Assembly: GCA_963580285.1 (NCBI GenBank)
Contig: OY757011.1
Location: 167,119,406 to 167,183,405 of the forward strand
DNA length: 64,000 bases
Reading direction: 5' to 3'
Origin: Lucinisca nassula
Lineage: Eukaryota > Mollusca > Bivalvia > Lucinida > Lucinidae
Of the stretch, positions 35,061-45,719 are shown piece by piece (position 1 is the first letter of the stretch; each line of letters starts with the position of its first letter). The position numbers and the translations under genes were made by a program. The notes beneath the pieces are model-generated. The model did not search any database. It was not told where the DNA came from and was given only the letters and a program-made list of their open reading frames with translations.

Positions 35061-35170
35061 ACAATTATGGTTCTAATAAAAATGTACATAAGTTGAACAA
35101 TTAAGGTTCTAACGAAACTGCACATAAGGTGAACAATGAAGGTTCTGTCAAAGCTGCACATAAAGTGTTG

Positions 35171-35492
35171 ATGTCTCATTAAGCTCTAGCACTTTACTTG
35201 CTGCAAAGGTTTCTTTTGCATTTTTCCACTTGCCATTTTCTTTTTTCTCTCTCTTCAAAAAAGCATAAAATGTGTTAGAATGTTAACATGATAATTACTT
35301 TGTCAGGTATCTCATATTTTACTATGGTAAGATATTATTTCTGGCGTTCATATCAGCCGTGTCACAACAAAACCTTCGTTCAATGGTTAGCGACCACGTG
35401 AAACACAAACAATGATGCTCAGCTGCACAGACTAGCAATTTGGATATAAACACAAGAGCTATTGTACAGTGAACACAAAGGTGCTGATTTGC
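35171..35492. other. Unassigned sequence
   Basis: No repeat or gene recognised left of the palindrome. Confidence 0.4.
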
Positions 35493-35554
35493 AAACAACA
35501 AAGTTGCTGACCAGTCTGCGCATATGCGCAGACTGGTCAGCAACTTTGTTGTTT
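35493..35554. repeat. Perfect 62-bp palindrome, no loop
   Basis: AAACAACAAAGTTGCTGACC on the left is mirrored exactly by GGTCAGCAACTTTGTTGTTT on the right through AGTCTGCGCATATGCGCAGACT. All 31 pairs match by eye. Perfect palindromes this long are unstable, so it is either recent or maintained. Confidence 0.92.
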
Positions 35555-36388
35555 TATTGCTTGCAAATGGCAAAAACATTTTTTTTTTCATATGGTGGCT
35601 CATAATGCACATTAGAGTGACGGATCATTTGTTAGTTTTCATAAGCCCACATTGCAGAGCAGCTGGACCAGAACTAATAAATTGGGCTTACCATTAACCT
35701 CAGCAAGGTTGCATTAGTCAGGAAGAGATTCTTTTGTTTATGTCATAAGGCATGAATCTTTTTCATTATTATAAACAAGTTGGAGTTTTGTTTCCGGCAA
35801 AAAAAGGCAAAATGAAAATGTTACCTACGCAACTGCAGACTGTTGTTAAACCCATTACAAATGTTAATAAATGTCTTAGCCTCGTTAAAAACAAATCATT
35901 CTGCTTGCATGCGTTTTAGATGTCACAATTATGATAGATACTATAACTTGTTTAATGTTATGCAGCTAGAAATTTTGCTTTTTTTTGCATAGGTATGCAA
36001 CATCATAAAATAACCCTTAAAAGCCCAAAGCAGATTAGTAGCAGACTACAGTCTAAGAATATAAAATGTCAAGCCTTATTTTCACTAAAAAAATATTTTG
36101 AACACATTAACTGCTGCAACTGTGGGCAGATTCTTTAAAGATTTAACTTAAAAAAATATAATATTACTGCTTTAGCAAATATCAGGAAATAAATAACTGT
36201 TTTTAAATTACACAAAATTCAAACCATACATTACGATAATACACCCATGTGACATAGTGCATTATTTCATATCTCCGAAATGATTACTTTTTGGATGAAA
36301 ATTGAAGATATTTTTCTTATTTACCCTCCAAACATAGGTGGTGGTACTCATTTGAACTGCCTCATTAAAGTGGCTCTAACCATTTCAC
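35555..36388. other. Unassigned sequence
   Basis: A family D remnant AATGTCAAGCCTTATTTTC at about 36065 is the only repeat recognised. Confidence 0.45.
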
Positions 36389-36632
36389 AGTCTCCATGGC
36401 CTAGTGGATAAGATTGCTGACTCTTAATCATTTCGTCTCCCACAGCTGTGGTTTAAGCCTGGCTCAGGTGACAAGTGAGATGCCAAGTTCTGCAACAGAA
36501 GGTCAGGTGCTTTTTCTCTGGGTACTCAGGTTTTTGCCCACCTCGGCTTAAAGATCATCTCAATATGATTAAAATAATCTTTAAAGGGCCATAAAACCAA
36601 ATAAAAAAACAAACAACAACAACAAAACAACC
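36389..36632 (+). mobile_element. tRNA-derived SINE family S3
   Basis: Head TCCATGGCCTAGTGGATAAG (A-box-like) and GTGGTTTAAGCCTGG (B-box-like); body GATGCCAAGTTCTGCAACAG and CTCGGCTTAAAGATCATCTC; tail GGCCATAAAACC plus an A-rich AAC repeat. Best complete copy of this family here. Confidence 0.85.
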
Positions 36633-36681
36633 CATGTCTTCCAGCAAAAATAAACAAAATAATGAATACCCCAGTTTTTAA

Positions 36682-38404
36682 TTCACCTGACTGAAGGTCA
36701 TGGTGAACTTTTGTGACTGTAAGATGTCTGGCATTCTCGTGCGTCATCGGTCTTGTGTCGTCTGTGGGTGAACTTTTCCTTGTGAACACTCTAGAGGCCA
36801 CAGTTTTGGTCCAATCATCATCAATCATGGTCAGAATGATAATCATGACAATATCTTGGTGGAGTTCGAATATGTGACACATTGGGTCAAAAAGTAGGTC
36901 AGTAAGTCAAATCATAGAAAAACCTTGTGAAAACTCTAGAGGTCCAAATATCATCAAACTGGCTCAGAATATCTTGGTCAAGTTTGAATATAGGTTATGT
37001 TGGGTCAAAAGTAGGTCAGTAGGTCATATCCTAGGTGAAATGACTTCTCAAGCCCTGCCACCAATGAAACCAGAGGGCTTCTATGCATTGGAGGATCTGG
37101 CACAGATCGCTTTGCCTGGGGAGGCTTAGTCCTTCTAAGCGGTTTACCAGAACTCGTGTGTGGCCAGATTCAGTTCTGCCTGGAAGCATTATGCAGCCTA
37201 ATCTATTTCTCCAAGCCCCGATGGGTGGGGGGAACAATATTTTGGTCAAGTTAGAATATGGGTTATGTTGGGTCAAAAAGTAGGTCATTAAGTCGAATCA
37301 TAGAAAAACCTTGTGAACACTCTAGAGGCCACAGTTTTTGCCCAATCATCATCAAACTTGCTGAGTTGATCATCTTGACAATGTCTCAGTCACGTTTCAG
37401 TATGGGTCATGTGGTGTCAAAAAGAAGGTCAGTTGGTCAGATCATAGAAAACCTTGTGAACATTCTAGAAGCTGCAGTTTGTGTTCCAATCATCTTCAAA
37501 CTTGCTCAGAATGATCAACATGACAATATCTCAGTCAGGTTTGAATATAGGTCATGTCAGATAAAAAAGTAGGTCAGTAGGTCAAATCATAGAAAAACCT
37601 TGTGAACACACTAGAGGCCATAGTTTTATTGGCCCAGTCATCATCAAACTTGCTCCAAATAATCATCTGGACAATATCTTGCTGAGAATGATCATCTTGA
37701 CAATGTCTCGGTCACGTTTCAGTATGGGTCATGTCATGTCAAAAAGAAGGTCAGTTGGTCAAATCATAGAAAAACCTTGTGAGCATTCTAGAAGCCATAG
37801 TTTTGGTCCAGTCATCATCAAACTTGCTCAGAATGATCAGCATGACAATATCTCAGTTGTTTTAATATGGGTCATGTTGGATCAATATGTAGATCAGTTG
37901 GTCAGATCTTAGAAAAACCTTGTGAATGCTCTAGAAGCCACAGTGTTGGTCCAATCATCATCAAGCTTGCTCAGAATGATCAGCATGACAATATCTCAGT
38001 CAAGTTTGAATATGTGTTATGTGTCATGACGGATCAAAAACTAGGTCAATAGGTGTATTATAGAAAAACCTTGTGAATACCCTAGAGGCCACAGTTTTGG
38101 TCCAATTATCATCAAACCTGCTCAGAATCATAATCTTGACGATATCTCAGATACGTTTGAATATGGGTTATGTCAGGTCAAAAAGTAGGTCAGTATGTCA
38201 AATGAGTGAAAAACCTTGTGAACACTTTTGAGGCCACAGTATTGGCCCAATCATCATCAGACTTGCTCAGAATGATCTTCTCAATAATATTTGGGTCAAG
38301 ATTTAATATGGGTCATGTCAAGTCAAAAAGTAGGTCATTAGGACAAATCATAGAAAAACCTTGTGAATACTAAGAGATCACAGTTTTGGTCCAATCATCA
38401 TCAA
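36682..38404 (+). mobile_element. Array element, about 145-bp units, truncated
   Basis: Starts with hairpin TTCACCTGACTGAAGGTCAT/GGTGAA and a CTCGTGCGTCATCGG tract, parallel to the start of the element at 88. Units share CCAATCATCATCAAACTTGC and AAAAAGTAGGTCAGTAGGTC; AACCTTGTGAA occurs at about 37311, 37454, 37600, 37777, 37920, 38071, 38216 and 38361. No 3' hairpin is seen at its right edge. Confidence 0.75.
37031..37233 (-). mobile_element. SINE-X fragment nested in the array
   Basis: Begins mid-element at AAATGACTTCTCAAGCCCTG and ends CAAGCCCCGATGGGTGGGGG. The 3' tail is absent, so it is a truncated or deleted copy. Confidence 0.78.
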
Positions 38405-38488
38405 ACTTATTTTCTACTCACACAACAAAGTGTTGAGGGGATAAAGCATTTTTTCATGAAAGTAAGAATGTATGTATGTACATGCATA

Positions 38489-38654
38489 AGTATAGAAGCT
38501 GCCATGGTGTAGTGATTATGCTACTCCCCTTGTAAACCAGGGGTTGCAGGATTGATCCCAGGCTTCTCCAGACTTTTGGATGAGTCTTTAAACCAAGGTC
38601 CCGTCTCTGTATGACCTTACCTGTTGGCAAGATGTAAAACTCAAACACTCACTC
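38489..38654 (+). mobile_element. tRNA-derived SINE family S2
   Basis: GAAGCTGCCATGGTGTAGTG (A-box region), TTGCAGGATTGATCCCAGG (B-box region), GTAAAACTCAAACACTCACT tail. ACATGCATA at 38480-38488 recurs at 38655-38663. Confidence 0.88.
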
Positions 38655-38722
38655 ACATGCATACATACATCTATATTTACAATTCAAGTGTAAAGTCTAA
38701 TGTAAACCTATAGGAAACAATT

Positions 38723-39070
38723 GCGTTCATACTTCCATGAACGCATCGAATCACATGATTTTCAGTGACATTAAGTGACGTCATTCTAAACCATTGTTCT
38801 CTACGGGCGTTGATGATGTCAATGCTGCTCCGCTCTTTGTAGAAAAACAGCATGTAAATGTTTTTCAGCTTTTTCAGTTTGCCATTCAAGCATTTTTGCC
38901 CAGTCATGAGGGGGCAAATAATTTAAATATAAAAAATAAACTTAATTTTTCTGCTTTTCATGAAAGTATGAACGACAGTGGGTTGCTAGCAAAGTTTACA
39001 TGATGAACCCCTTGGGGTTCATTTACTTTGATTTCTTAATATACTGCGTTCATATTTCCATGAACTGCAG
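38723..39070. mobile_element. Foldback/MITE with GCGTTCATA ends
   Basis: Small palindromes mark both ends: GCGTTCATACTTCCATGAACGC at 38725 and TGCGTTCATATTTCCATGAA at 39048. Inside are TGACGTCA (about 38775) and AACCCCTTGGGGTT (about 39005). The 69-residue frame here has no known motif. Boundaries are approximate. Confidence 0.6.
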
Positions 39071-39907
39071 AAAAATAAACTTCATTTCTTAAATGTACTT
39101 TCATTTCTTAAATGTACTTTCATTTCTTAAATGTACTTAGCCATGGCTCAAGCACCTACATTTATTGATGGATTTTAATATAAATTCACACAAATGTTTG
39201 GTATGTGAGTTTGACTTTCAGGGTCTTAGGCTCAAGGTCAAGGTCACTGTAGCTATTTTTAGAAAAACTTTGTTGTCCCTCTAGTGGCATTTAGTGATGG
39301 ATTTTAATATAAATTCACACAAATGCTGTGTATGATAATATCTCGAGCGAGTTCGACTTTAAGGATCTTGGGCTCACTGTAGCTATTTGAGAAAAAAAAA
39401 ACTTTATCAGCACTCTAATGCATACATTTAGCAAGACTGACTTTCAGCATGCTTGGTTCAAGGTCTAGGTCACTGCAGGTATTTTCAGAAAAACTTCGTT
39501 ATTGCTCTTGTGCCTTCATTTATTGATGAATTTTAATGTAACTTCACATAAATGTCTGGTATGATAATTTATCGAGCAAGTTTGACTTTCAGGGTCCTGG
39601 ACTCAAGGTCAAGGTCACTGTGGCTATTTTTAGAAAAACAACTTTGTCATCACTCTAGGGCATACATTTATTGATGGATTATACAAAAGCAAGACTGACT
39701 TTTAGGTGAATAGGCTTAAGGTCAAGGTCGCTCCAACTATTTTAAAAAAATTTACACTATGGCTCTAGAGCCTTCATTTATTGATGAATTTTAATAAACT
39801 TCTCACAAATATTCAGTATGCTAATATCTCGAGCAAGTCAGACTTCTTGGGAGTTGGTTCTTGGAACTATTTGTCTTCACTGTAGCCCCTATATTTATTG
39901 ATGGATA

Positions 39908-40096
39908 TTAACCCTTGTCCTGCTGAACCCGGATATGTCTTAGCTTTCAAACAATGTAGAAGCCATCTGATCAGGATCTTCATTGTTTGTCATTCAGTTT
40001 ATGAATTTGTTGCAATGATTTGCATCAAGGTATCTGATTGGTTGATAATCAGTGGTGGGTGTGGCATATTTAAATATTCAGCATGTCAAGGGTCAA
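39908..40096 (-). mobile_element. TTAA hairpin MITE, family A, nested
   Basis: TTAACCCTTGTCCTGCTG on the left, CAGCATGTCAAGGGTCAA on the right; short hairpin form as at 21456. It splits the phrase GATGGATTTTAATGTAACTTC of the host array (GATGGATA before, AATGTAACTCC after). Confidence 0.88.
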
Positions 40097-40230
40097 TGTA
40101 ACTCCACACAAATGTTGGAAATGATATCTCAAGTAAGTAAGACTTTCAGGGCCCTGAGTGCAGTGGCTATTTTTAGAAAAACTTTTTTCATCACACTAGC
40201 ACCTACATTTATCAAAGGATTTTTTTATGT

Positions 40231-40542
40231 TTGTTTGTTTGTATTGGAGTTTAACTGCCCATTCAACACTATTTTAAGTCATTTTTGAGCCGGTCCGTTT
40301 ACCTATCCACACTTTTCCTGGGCAGGCTTATATATAAGCGGTTAACCAGTACAGTGCACATTCTTTTGCCAGAAAATGACAATGGCCCTTCTTAAGTCAG
40401 TGGAAGGAAGAGAATGACCGTAGAAAAGATTTCATGATCAATCTCCACAAAAGAATGTTGCCGACCCCGGAAGGTATTGAACCCACTTCCTCCTGATCAC
40501 CACTCAGACGCACATCCGACTGAGCTACCGAGGGCGGCAGAA
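40231..40542 (-). mobile_element. tRNA-derived SINE family S4 with 9-bp target duplication
   Basis: TTTTTATGT at 40222-40230 recurs at 40543-40551. In its own sense the copy starts with CTCGGTAGCTCAGTCGG (A box), has GGGTTCAATACC (B box), a CTTTTCCTGGGCAGGCTTAT-type region (seen inverted) and ends in a CAAACAAAC tail. Its 3' half resembles SINE-X (TGACTTAAAATAGTGTTGA), so the two families share a tail. Confidence 0.9.
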
Positions 40543-41220
40543 TTTTTATGTAACTTTACTCAAATATTGGGTTTGATAATATCTCAAACAAGTTTGACTT
40601 TCAGGGTCCTGGGCTCAAGGTCAAGGTCACTGTGGCTATTTTTAAAAAAAACTTTGTCATCGCTCTAGTGCCTATATTTATTGATGGGTTTTAATGTAGC
40701 TTCACACAAATGTTGGGTATGATAATATATTAAGCAAGTTTGACTTTCAGGGTCCTGAGCTTAAGTCAAGGTCACTGTGGCTGTTTTTAGAAAAAACTTT
40801 TTTATGGCTCTAGCTAGCACCTAGATTTGTCAATGGATATTGGTAAACTTCTCACAAATGACAGGTATCTCAAGCAAGATCAACACGGTTCTGGGCTGAT
40901 GGTCAAAGTCACTGTGGCTATTTTTAGAAAAACCTTGTTATGGCTCTTGTGCCTACATTTATGGATGGATTTTGCTCAAAATGAACATGATAGCTACCAG
41001 AGCTAAAAATATGCAGACCTTAAAAATGACCAACACATAATCAGCTAGATTGATTTTGATAGAATTTCACAGAAATGTTCCTTGGGTCACTGTCAGTCAA
41101 AATTGCTCAGACTCTCTGCTCCACCTTACTACATGTATATTACCAAGAGCTTATGTGCTACTTGATATTACCTACCATTTCATTCGTATGAGTGATCCAG
41201 GGCCATCATGGCCCTCTTGT

Positions 41221-41635
41221 CTCTATATAAAATGGGGTTTAGAGGGGTGCTCATTTCATGGACTTGTTAACATGATGTTATCTAAGATTGCTTTAGGTCA
41301 GTTATAATTTTTTTCTTCTTTTTACAAATTGAATAATGGAATCAATTGTCAGTCTGGCAATATAGTAGTATTTGTAGTCAGAGAATTTTGATTCTTGTAA
41401 TCAACATTAACAATAGGAAATGCACTGTAAATTGAAAAAGTATACTAACAATTAGTGAATGACAGGAAACAACTTTGACAGAAATTTATTTTCTTGAGTC
41501 AGTATCTCTTCTTGAATATATTGCTTTCACCTGATGGAATGAACACATCTGACATAATTTCCACCATGTTTATAAAGGGGAACAACTTTTGTGACTCCCT
41601 GTCTGCTTCCATGTAAACTGAATGTCTGAAATAAG
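41221..41635. other. Unassigned sequence
   Basis: No repeat or gene recognised between the Helitron-like end and the foldback element. Confidence 0.4.
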
Positions 41636-42340
41636 GGGGTCTACACTTAAAGAAAAGAATTTGCTCCTAAAGGGGCTCTTACACTGTCACGATTTTGGCC
41701 ACGACTCACCACGATTTTTTAAATCGTGGTAAATCGTGAACAACGTCGTAGAGAAGTCGGCAGAGATCTTGAGGAATCGTGGTTGATCGTGATAGTTCGG
41801 GAGTGACCACGACTGTTTTGGACATGTTCAAAACATTCGTGACGAGTCGGCATCATTTTTCAAATCGTAGAGCGGTCGTAGAGAAATCGTAGCTAGATCG
41901 TGAGCCGTCGTCGTGGTAATCATGGCCAATCGTGAAGAATCGTGACTGAATTCTACCACGATTGTGCTACGACGAGACAAGATCATCTACGACGCCTCTA
42001 CGATTCCGTTGCGACTGCCGTACGATCTACTACGATATCACGACGACTGCTCACGACAATGCAAGATTCACCAGGAATGCACTACGATTGATGACGACGC
42101 TAGCACGATTTATCCCGACGCTACGTCGAACGCACTACTTTCTCAACGTAACTTTGTACATATAGTTACCCAAGTAACTATGGTCAACTGTCACCTGTAC
42201 CTCCTGTTCCTCTGCACCTCCAGTTGTTCAGCTATTGCAATGTCATTTTTGATCATGCCTTGTTCGAGCTGAACTAAATTTTGAAGATACAGAAGCCTTT
42301 GACCTGGCTGCAAAAACATTTTCGCCAGATGCTCTCTACT

Positions 42341-43651
42341 GCTAGGTTCCCACTGTCGTGCGATCCGTTACGAACGCCACGATTGGCCATTCGTAGCTGG
42401 TCGTGGAATATTCTCTGAAAGTTCAGGTTTGGATACGATGTGATGAGAGTCGATACGTTCTGGTACGATTCGTTGCGCTCGGATGCAATCCAATCACGAT
42501 TTGTCAATTTCAGGTATCACGACCAGCCACGGTCTGCTCTCACGTTCAGATACGATCAAATGCGTTCCGATAGGATTGTTGCGATCGAGTCTACGACTTG
42601 GTCTCGATCTGAAACGATAATCACGATCGAGTACCCCGAATTGGGACGATCTGATACGTGCAGATACGTTCTTATACGCTCACCACGAGCCGATGCGCTC
42701 CGTTACGATAACATACGACTGTCGTCTCGATGTTTTTCACGATCATGATCGAGGGCGATCACGATTTGAGCTACGACTTGACCACGACTGGTATATATAC
42801 AGCCGAACAAACCATGGACTTAATTGTTTCTTGAACTTTACAGCATAAACACTGACCCTCAACCATTGATGATGGTAGGAGTTGCGGATGATGACCATGT
42901 GGCACTTTCTCTGGCTGGAATGGTTCAGGCTTGCCTTTTCCATTCTTAGCTTACATTGCCATTGGGTGGCATCTTTCAAAGTCTTTAAAAATACTAGCAA
43001 AGGCCTCTATAAATCAGGGATTGCAGGATCTATCCCGGGCTTCTCAAGACTCTCGGATGAGTCTATAAACCGAGGTTCCGTCTCCGTATGACCTTAGTTA
43101 TTGGTGAGACGTAAAACTGAAATACACTCACTCACTCACTCACTCACTCATGAGCAGATCGCTGAATGAGTCGCATTAAATCTTGAGAACTGGTAATAGA
43201 TCGTGAACGCTCGTATAAAACCGTAGCTTACTCATATCTAATCGCATTCACTCGTATCTGATCACGAGTCATTCGTGACAGGTCTTGAGCAATGGGACTC
43301 GACAGAGCGTAACAAATCGTAACGGATCTTGTGAGATCGCAACACATCTCAACAGAACGCGGTGTTTGTTTTGTCCAAGACTGGCCCCGATCACCGCGAT
43401 TTGGAAACACGATTAGATGCGATCCGTCGCGCTTTGTTACGATGCAACACGATGTGATACGATGATCCCGATTTGAAATCGATCGTGTTGATCGTGAAAA
43501 TTTTTTGAACCGTTCAAAAATTTTCTACGATTAACACGATTGCCACGACTGACCTCAAGATCTGATAAGATCTGATAGGATCACCACGATTAATCCACGA
43601 TTAAGAACACGATTGCAATCGTGGCGCGAATCGTGATAGTGGGAACATAGC
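42341..43651. mobile_element. Second foldback element nested inside the first
   Basis: GCTAGGTTCCCACTGTC at the left pairs with GATAGTGGGAACATAGC at the right. Its arms again carry ACGAT/TCGTG motifs but its termini differ from the outer element. The middle (about 42770-43150) holds unrelated sequence and a SINE. Confidence 0.75.
42985..43150 (+). mobile_element. tRNA-derived SINE family S2, 5'-truncated
   Basis: GGATTGCAGGATCTATCCCG (B-box region) to CGTAAAACTGAAATACACTC and a run of CACT repeats. The tRNA A-box part is missing. Confidence 0.8.
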
Positions 43652-44160
43652 ATACAGAAATGGTTGAAACTGAATGACACTGTGCATTTGATGAACACTT
43701 TTATATACCCAGATCGTTATAAATCCTGACGAATCGGGAGAAGTCTTGGTTAATCGTGAGTAAATCGTATCGAATCCTACATGATCGTACTGAGTCTTTG
43801 ATCATCGTGCCTTGGTCGTAGAGCAGTCTTGCAGGGATCGTGAGAAATCGTGTATATCTTGAAGCAATCGTGGTGCAGTCGTAGAAGAATCCTAGAGGAT
43901 CGTAAGACATCGTGGTCGATCGTAGAGGATCGTTGTAAATCGGCTCCATTATCGTACAGCAATCGTGATTGTTCGTAGAAGTGTCGTTGCAATTTCGTGA
44001 ATATTCGTAGGGTAGTGAAATCGGAACCGTGCATGCCCCGATTTGCCACGATTTTCATGGTCCCAATTGGTCGTGGACAGTCGTTGACAATCGTGGTCAA
44101 AGTCGTGACAGTGTAAGAGCCCCTTTAGGAGCAAATTCTTTTCATTAAGAGTAAACCCCT

Positions 44161-44576
44161 ATATGACAAGGGAGACAAAAATATTTTCTAAAGAGTTGTA
44201 TCCCCTGAAGATGTGTATTGGTTCCCCTTGAAATGGCATCTGAAGTAATTAGCTGGGTTATGTTTTGAATGTTGTGCAATATATTGTCAGAGATTTTTCA
44301 CAGAGATGTGCCTGGCAGACAGTCAAACATATTAATATTCTTATAGTGCTTGTTTTTCCCAGTGTGTTGTAAGAAAGATGTTATTTTGGTCATAAAACAG
44401 TCAAGACACACTTTTCCTAGACATTTCTGTAAATGAATTTATTTCTAGTCTCAAATGAATTTCACATTATCTCTAGTGTGTAACACAGTGGAAAATTTAG
44501 AAACAGATGACATGCACTGCAGATGATTCAGGTATAATATCAAGCCTTATTTTCTCGCTGAAAATTACGAAAAACA
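44161..44576. other. Unassigned sequence with family D remnant
   Basis: ATATCAAGCCTTATTTTCTC at about 44538 belongs to hairpin family D. The rest is not recognised. Confidence 0.4.
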
Positions 44577-44645
44577 AGATGTGTTTGTGAAACACTGGTG
44601 CCCCCAGACAGCGCATGTGAAATATGAAAGCCCTATCACTAATCA
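44577..44645 (-). mobile_element. End fragment of GGGGGCAT-type array element
   Basis: GATGTGTTTGTGAAACACTG, CCCCCAGACAGCGC and TGTGAAATATGAAAGCCCTA match the 3' end of the element at 5410. Only about 70 bp remain. Confidence 0.75.
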
Positions 44646-44825
44646 ATATAGATGAGTTTAGGCTGATTAACTTCCTTGGTTACGCTGCGCATGCGCAGTC
44701 TTGTGTGGCAAAAAGGAATCAATCGAGCCGTGTATGTACATTGAACTAAGAAAAAAAAAAGATTTTTAAGCATAGTGTTTGTCATTTCATCCAGAACATT
44801 CATAGACTTTTATACTGCAGTTCAG
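44646..44825. other. Unassigned sequence
   Basis: A short CTGCGCATGCGCAG palindrome at about 44687 is the only structure noted. Confidence 0.4.
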
Positions 44826-45045
44826 CGGTCCCCAGTCCATCGGGGCTTGAAGAAATATATGGGCTGCATGATGCTTCCACGCAGAGCTGAAACCGACCCG
44901 CACAGGAGTACTGGTAAACTGCTTAGAGGATCTAAGCCTGCACTGGCAAAGAGGAGCGAGTCGGACCGTCCATGCTTATAAACCCTATTGCTTTCATTGG
45001 GTGGCAGGGCTTGAGATGTCATTTCATCTCAATGTCTACGAATGT
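44826..45045 (+). mobile_element. SINE-X lacking its 3' tail
   Basis: CCATCGGGGCTTGAAGAAAT to CATTTCATCTCAATGTC; the tail is replaced by unrelated sequence. A 3'-tail fragment in reverse follows at 45092-45165 (GATTTGAGGTTTAACGTCCC). Confidence 0.82.
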
Positions 45046-45304
45046 TGGTAAGTACTGTTGTGATTCAAAAGACTGTGAACTGCAGTTTTTGTTTCTTTGA
45101 TTTGAGGTTTAACGTCCCCGTCAACAATGTAAAGGTCATTTTGGAGACGTTGTTTCCATTTGAAAAACCTGAACATGAAGTACCATAGCCAGACTGGATA
45201 GCACTTAAAGATTCGGGACGAATCTCATTAGGCAGGCTGGGGGTTGTAAAAGGTGGTGTCTCAGTGGATAGAGTGTTTGTACGGTATACTTGAGGCCCTG
45301 GGTT

Positions 45305-45433
45305 CGCAGAGCTAAAACTGACCGCACATGAGTACTGGTAAACTACTATAAACCATATTTATTTTTATTTGTCTCAATGTGGGTACAGGAAGCAACGTCT
45401 CAAAAACGACCCAAATAGTGTTAACGGGGACGC
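45305..45433 (+). mobile_element. SINE-X with internal deletion
   Basis: GCAGAGCTAAAACTGACCGC jumps to CTATAAACCATATTT and then GGAAGCAACGTCTCAAAAAC; ends GTTAACGGGGACGCC without its tail, exactly where the next copy starts. Confidence 0.72.
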
Positions 45434-45719
45434 CGATTTGTTTGTTTGTTTTGAGATTTAACGTCCCCCTCAACACTGTATATGTCATTTTGGAGACGTT
45501 GCTACCAATTCTGTAGGCTTTTTGTCCGATATTGAGATGAAATGACATCTCAAGCCCTGTCGCCCAATGAAACCAATAGGGTTTAAAAGCATGGACCGTT
45601 TTGCCTGGGCTGGCTTAGATCATCTAATTGATTTACCAGTACTAGTGTGCGTTGGTTGTAGCTCTGCGTGGAAGCATCATGCAGCCCATCTATTTCTTCA
45701 AGCCTCGATTGGCGGGGTC
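45434..45719 (-). mobile_element. SINE-X, full length
   Basis: Inverted tail GTTTGTTTGTTTTGAGATTT to CAAGCCTCGATTGGCGGGG. It is abutted tail to tail with the preceding forward copy. Confidence 0.88.

Larger units (their letters stand above)
33536..35170 (+). repeat. 36-bp minisatellite, interrupted by two SINE fragments
   Basis: The unit is about 36 bp (GGTTCTAACAAAACTGCACA then TAAGGTGAACAATGAA). Because 36 is divisible by three, several long frames remain open on both strands; in the forward frame the unit reads roughly GSNKTAHKVNNE. The longest stretch is 124 codons (33536-33910), but stops, frameshifts and two insertions break it. I call it a repeat; a decayed repetitive coding exon cannot be excluded. 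Confidence 0.85.
39150..41220 (+). mobile_element. Helitron/HINE-like 3' part, about 130-145-bp units
   Basis: Units carry CTCAAGGTCAAGGTCACTG and TTTTTAGAAAAACTTTGTCA. The right end GTGATCCAGGGCCATCATGG then CCCTCTTGT ends at 41220 and matches the ends at 50472 and, more loosely, 4389. No matching 5' hairpin is directly adjacent; the unit may have been separated from its head or belong with 36682. Two other elements are inserted in it. Confidence 0.68.
41636..44160. mobile_element. Large foldback element of phased TCGTG motifs
   Basis: A perfect 41-bp inverted repeat lies at 41652-41692 and 44103-44143 (outer part GAAAAGAATTTGCTCC, inner part CTCTTACACTGTCACGA), and weaker pairing continues outward (GGGGGTCTACAC with GAGTAAACCCC). 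The arms consist of TCGTG/TCGTA-type motifs spaced at about 10-11 bp, switching to the complementary CACGA orientation at about 41955. No coding is apparent; frames of 60-107 residues are by-products of the low-complexity arms. A second element is nested at 42341. Confidence 0.82.

Noticed and set aside
41962..44134. Several frames rich in arginine, aspartate and tyrosine in the foldback arms
   Set aside because: They reflect translation of the phased CGATCGTG-type motif in multiple frames and strands.
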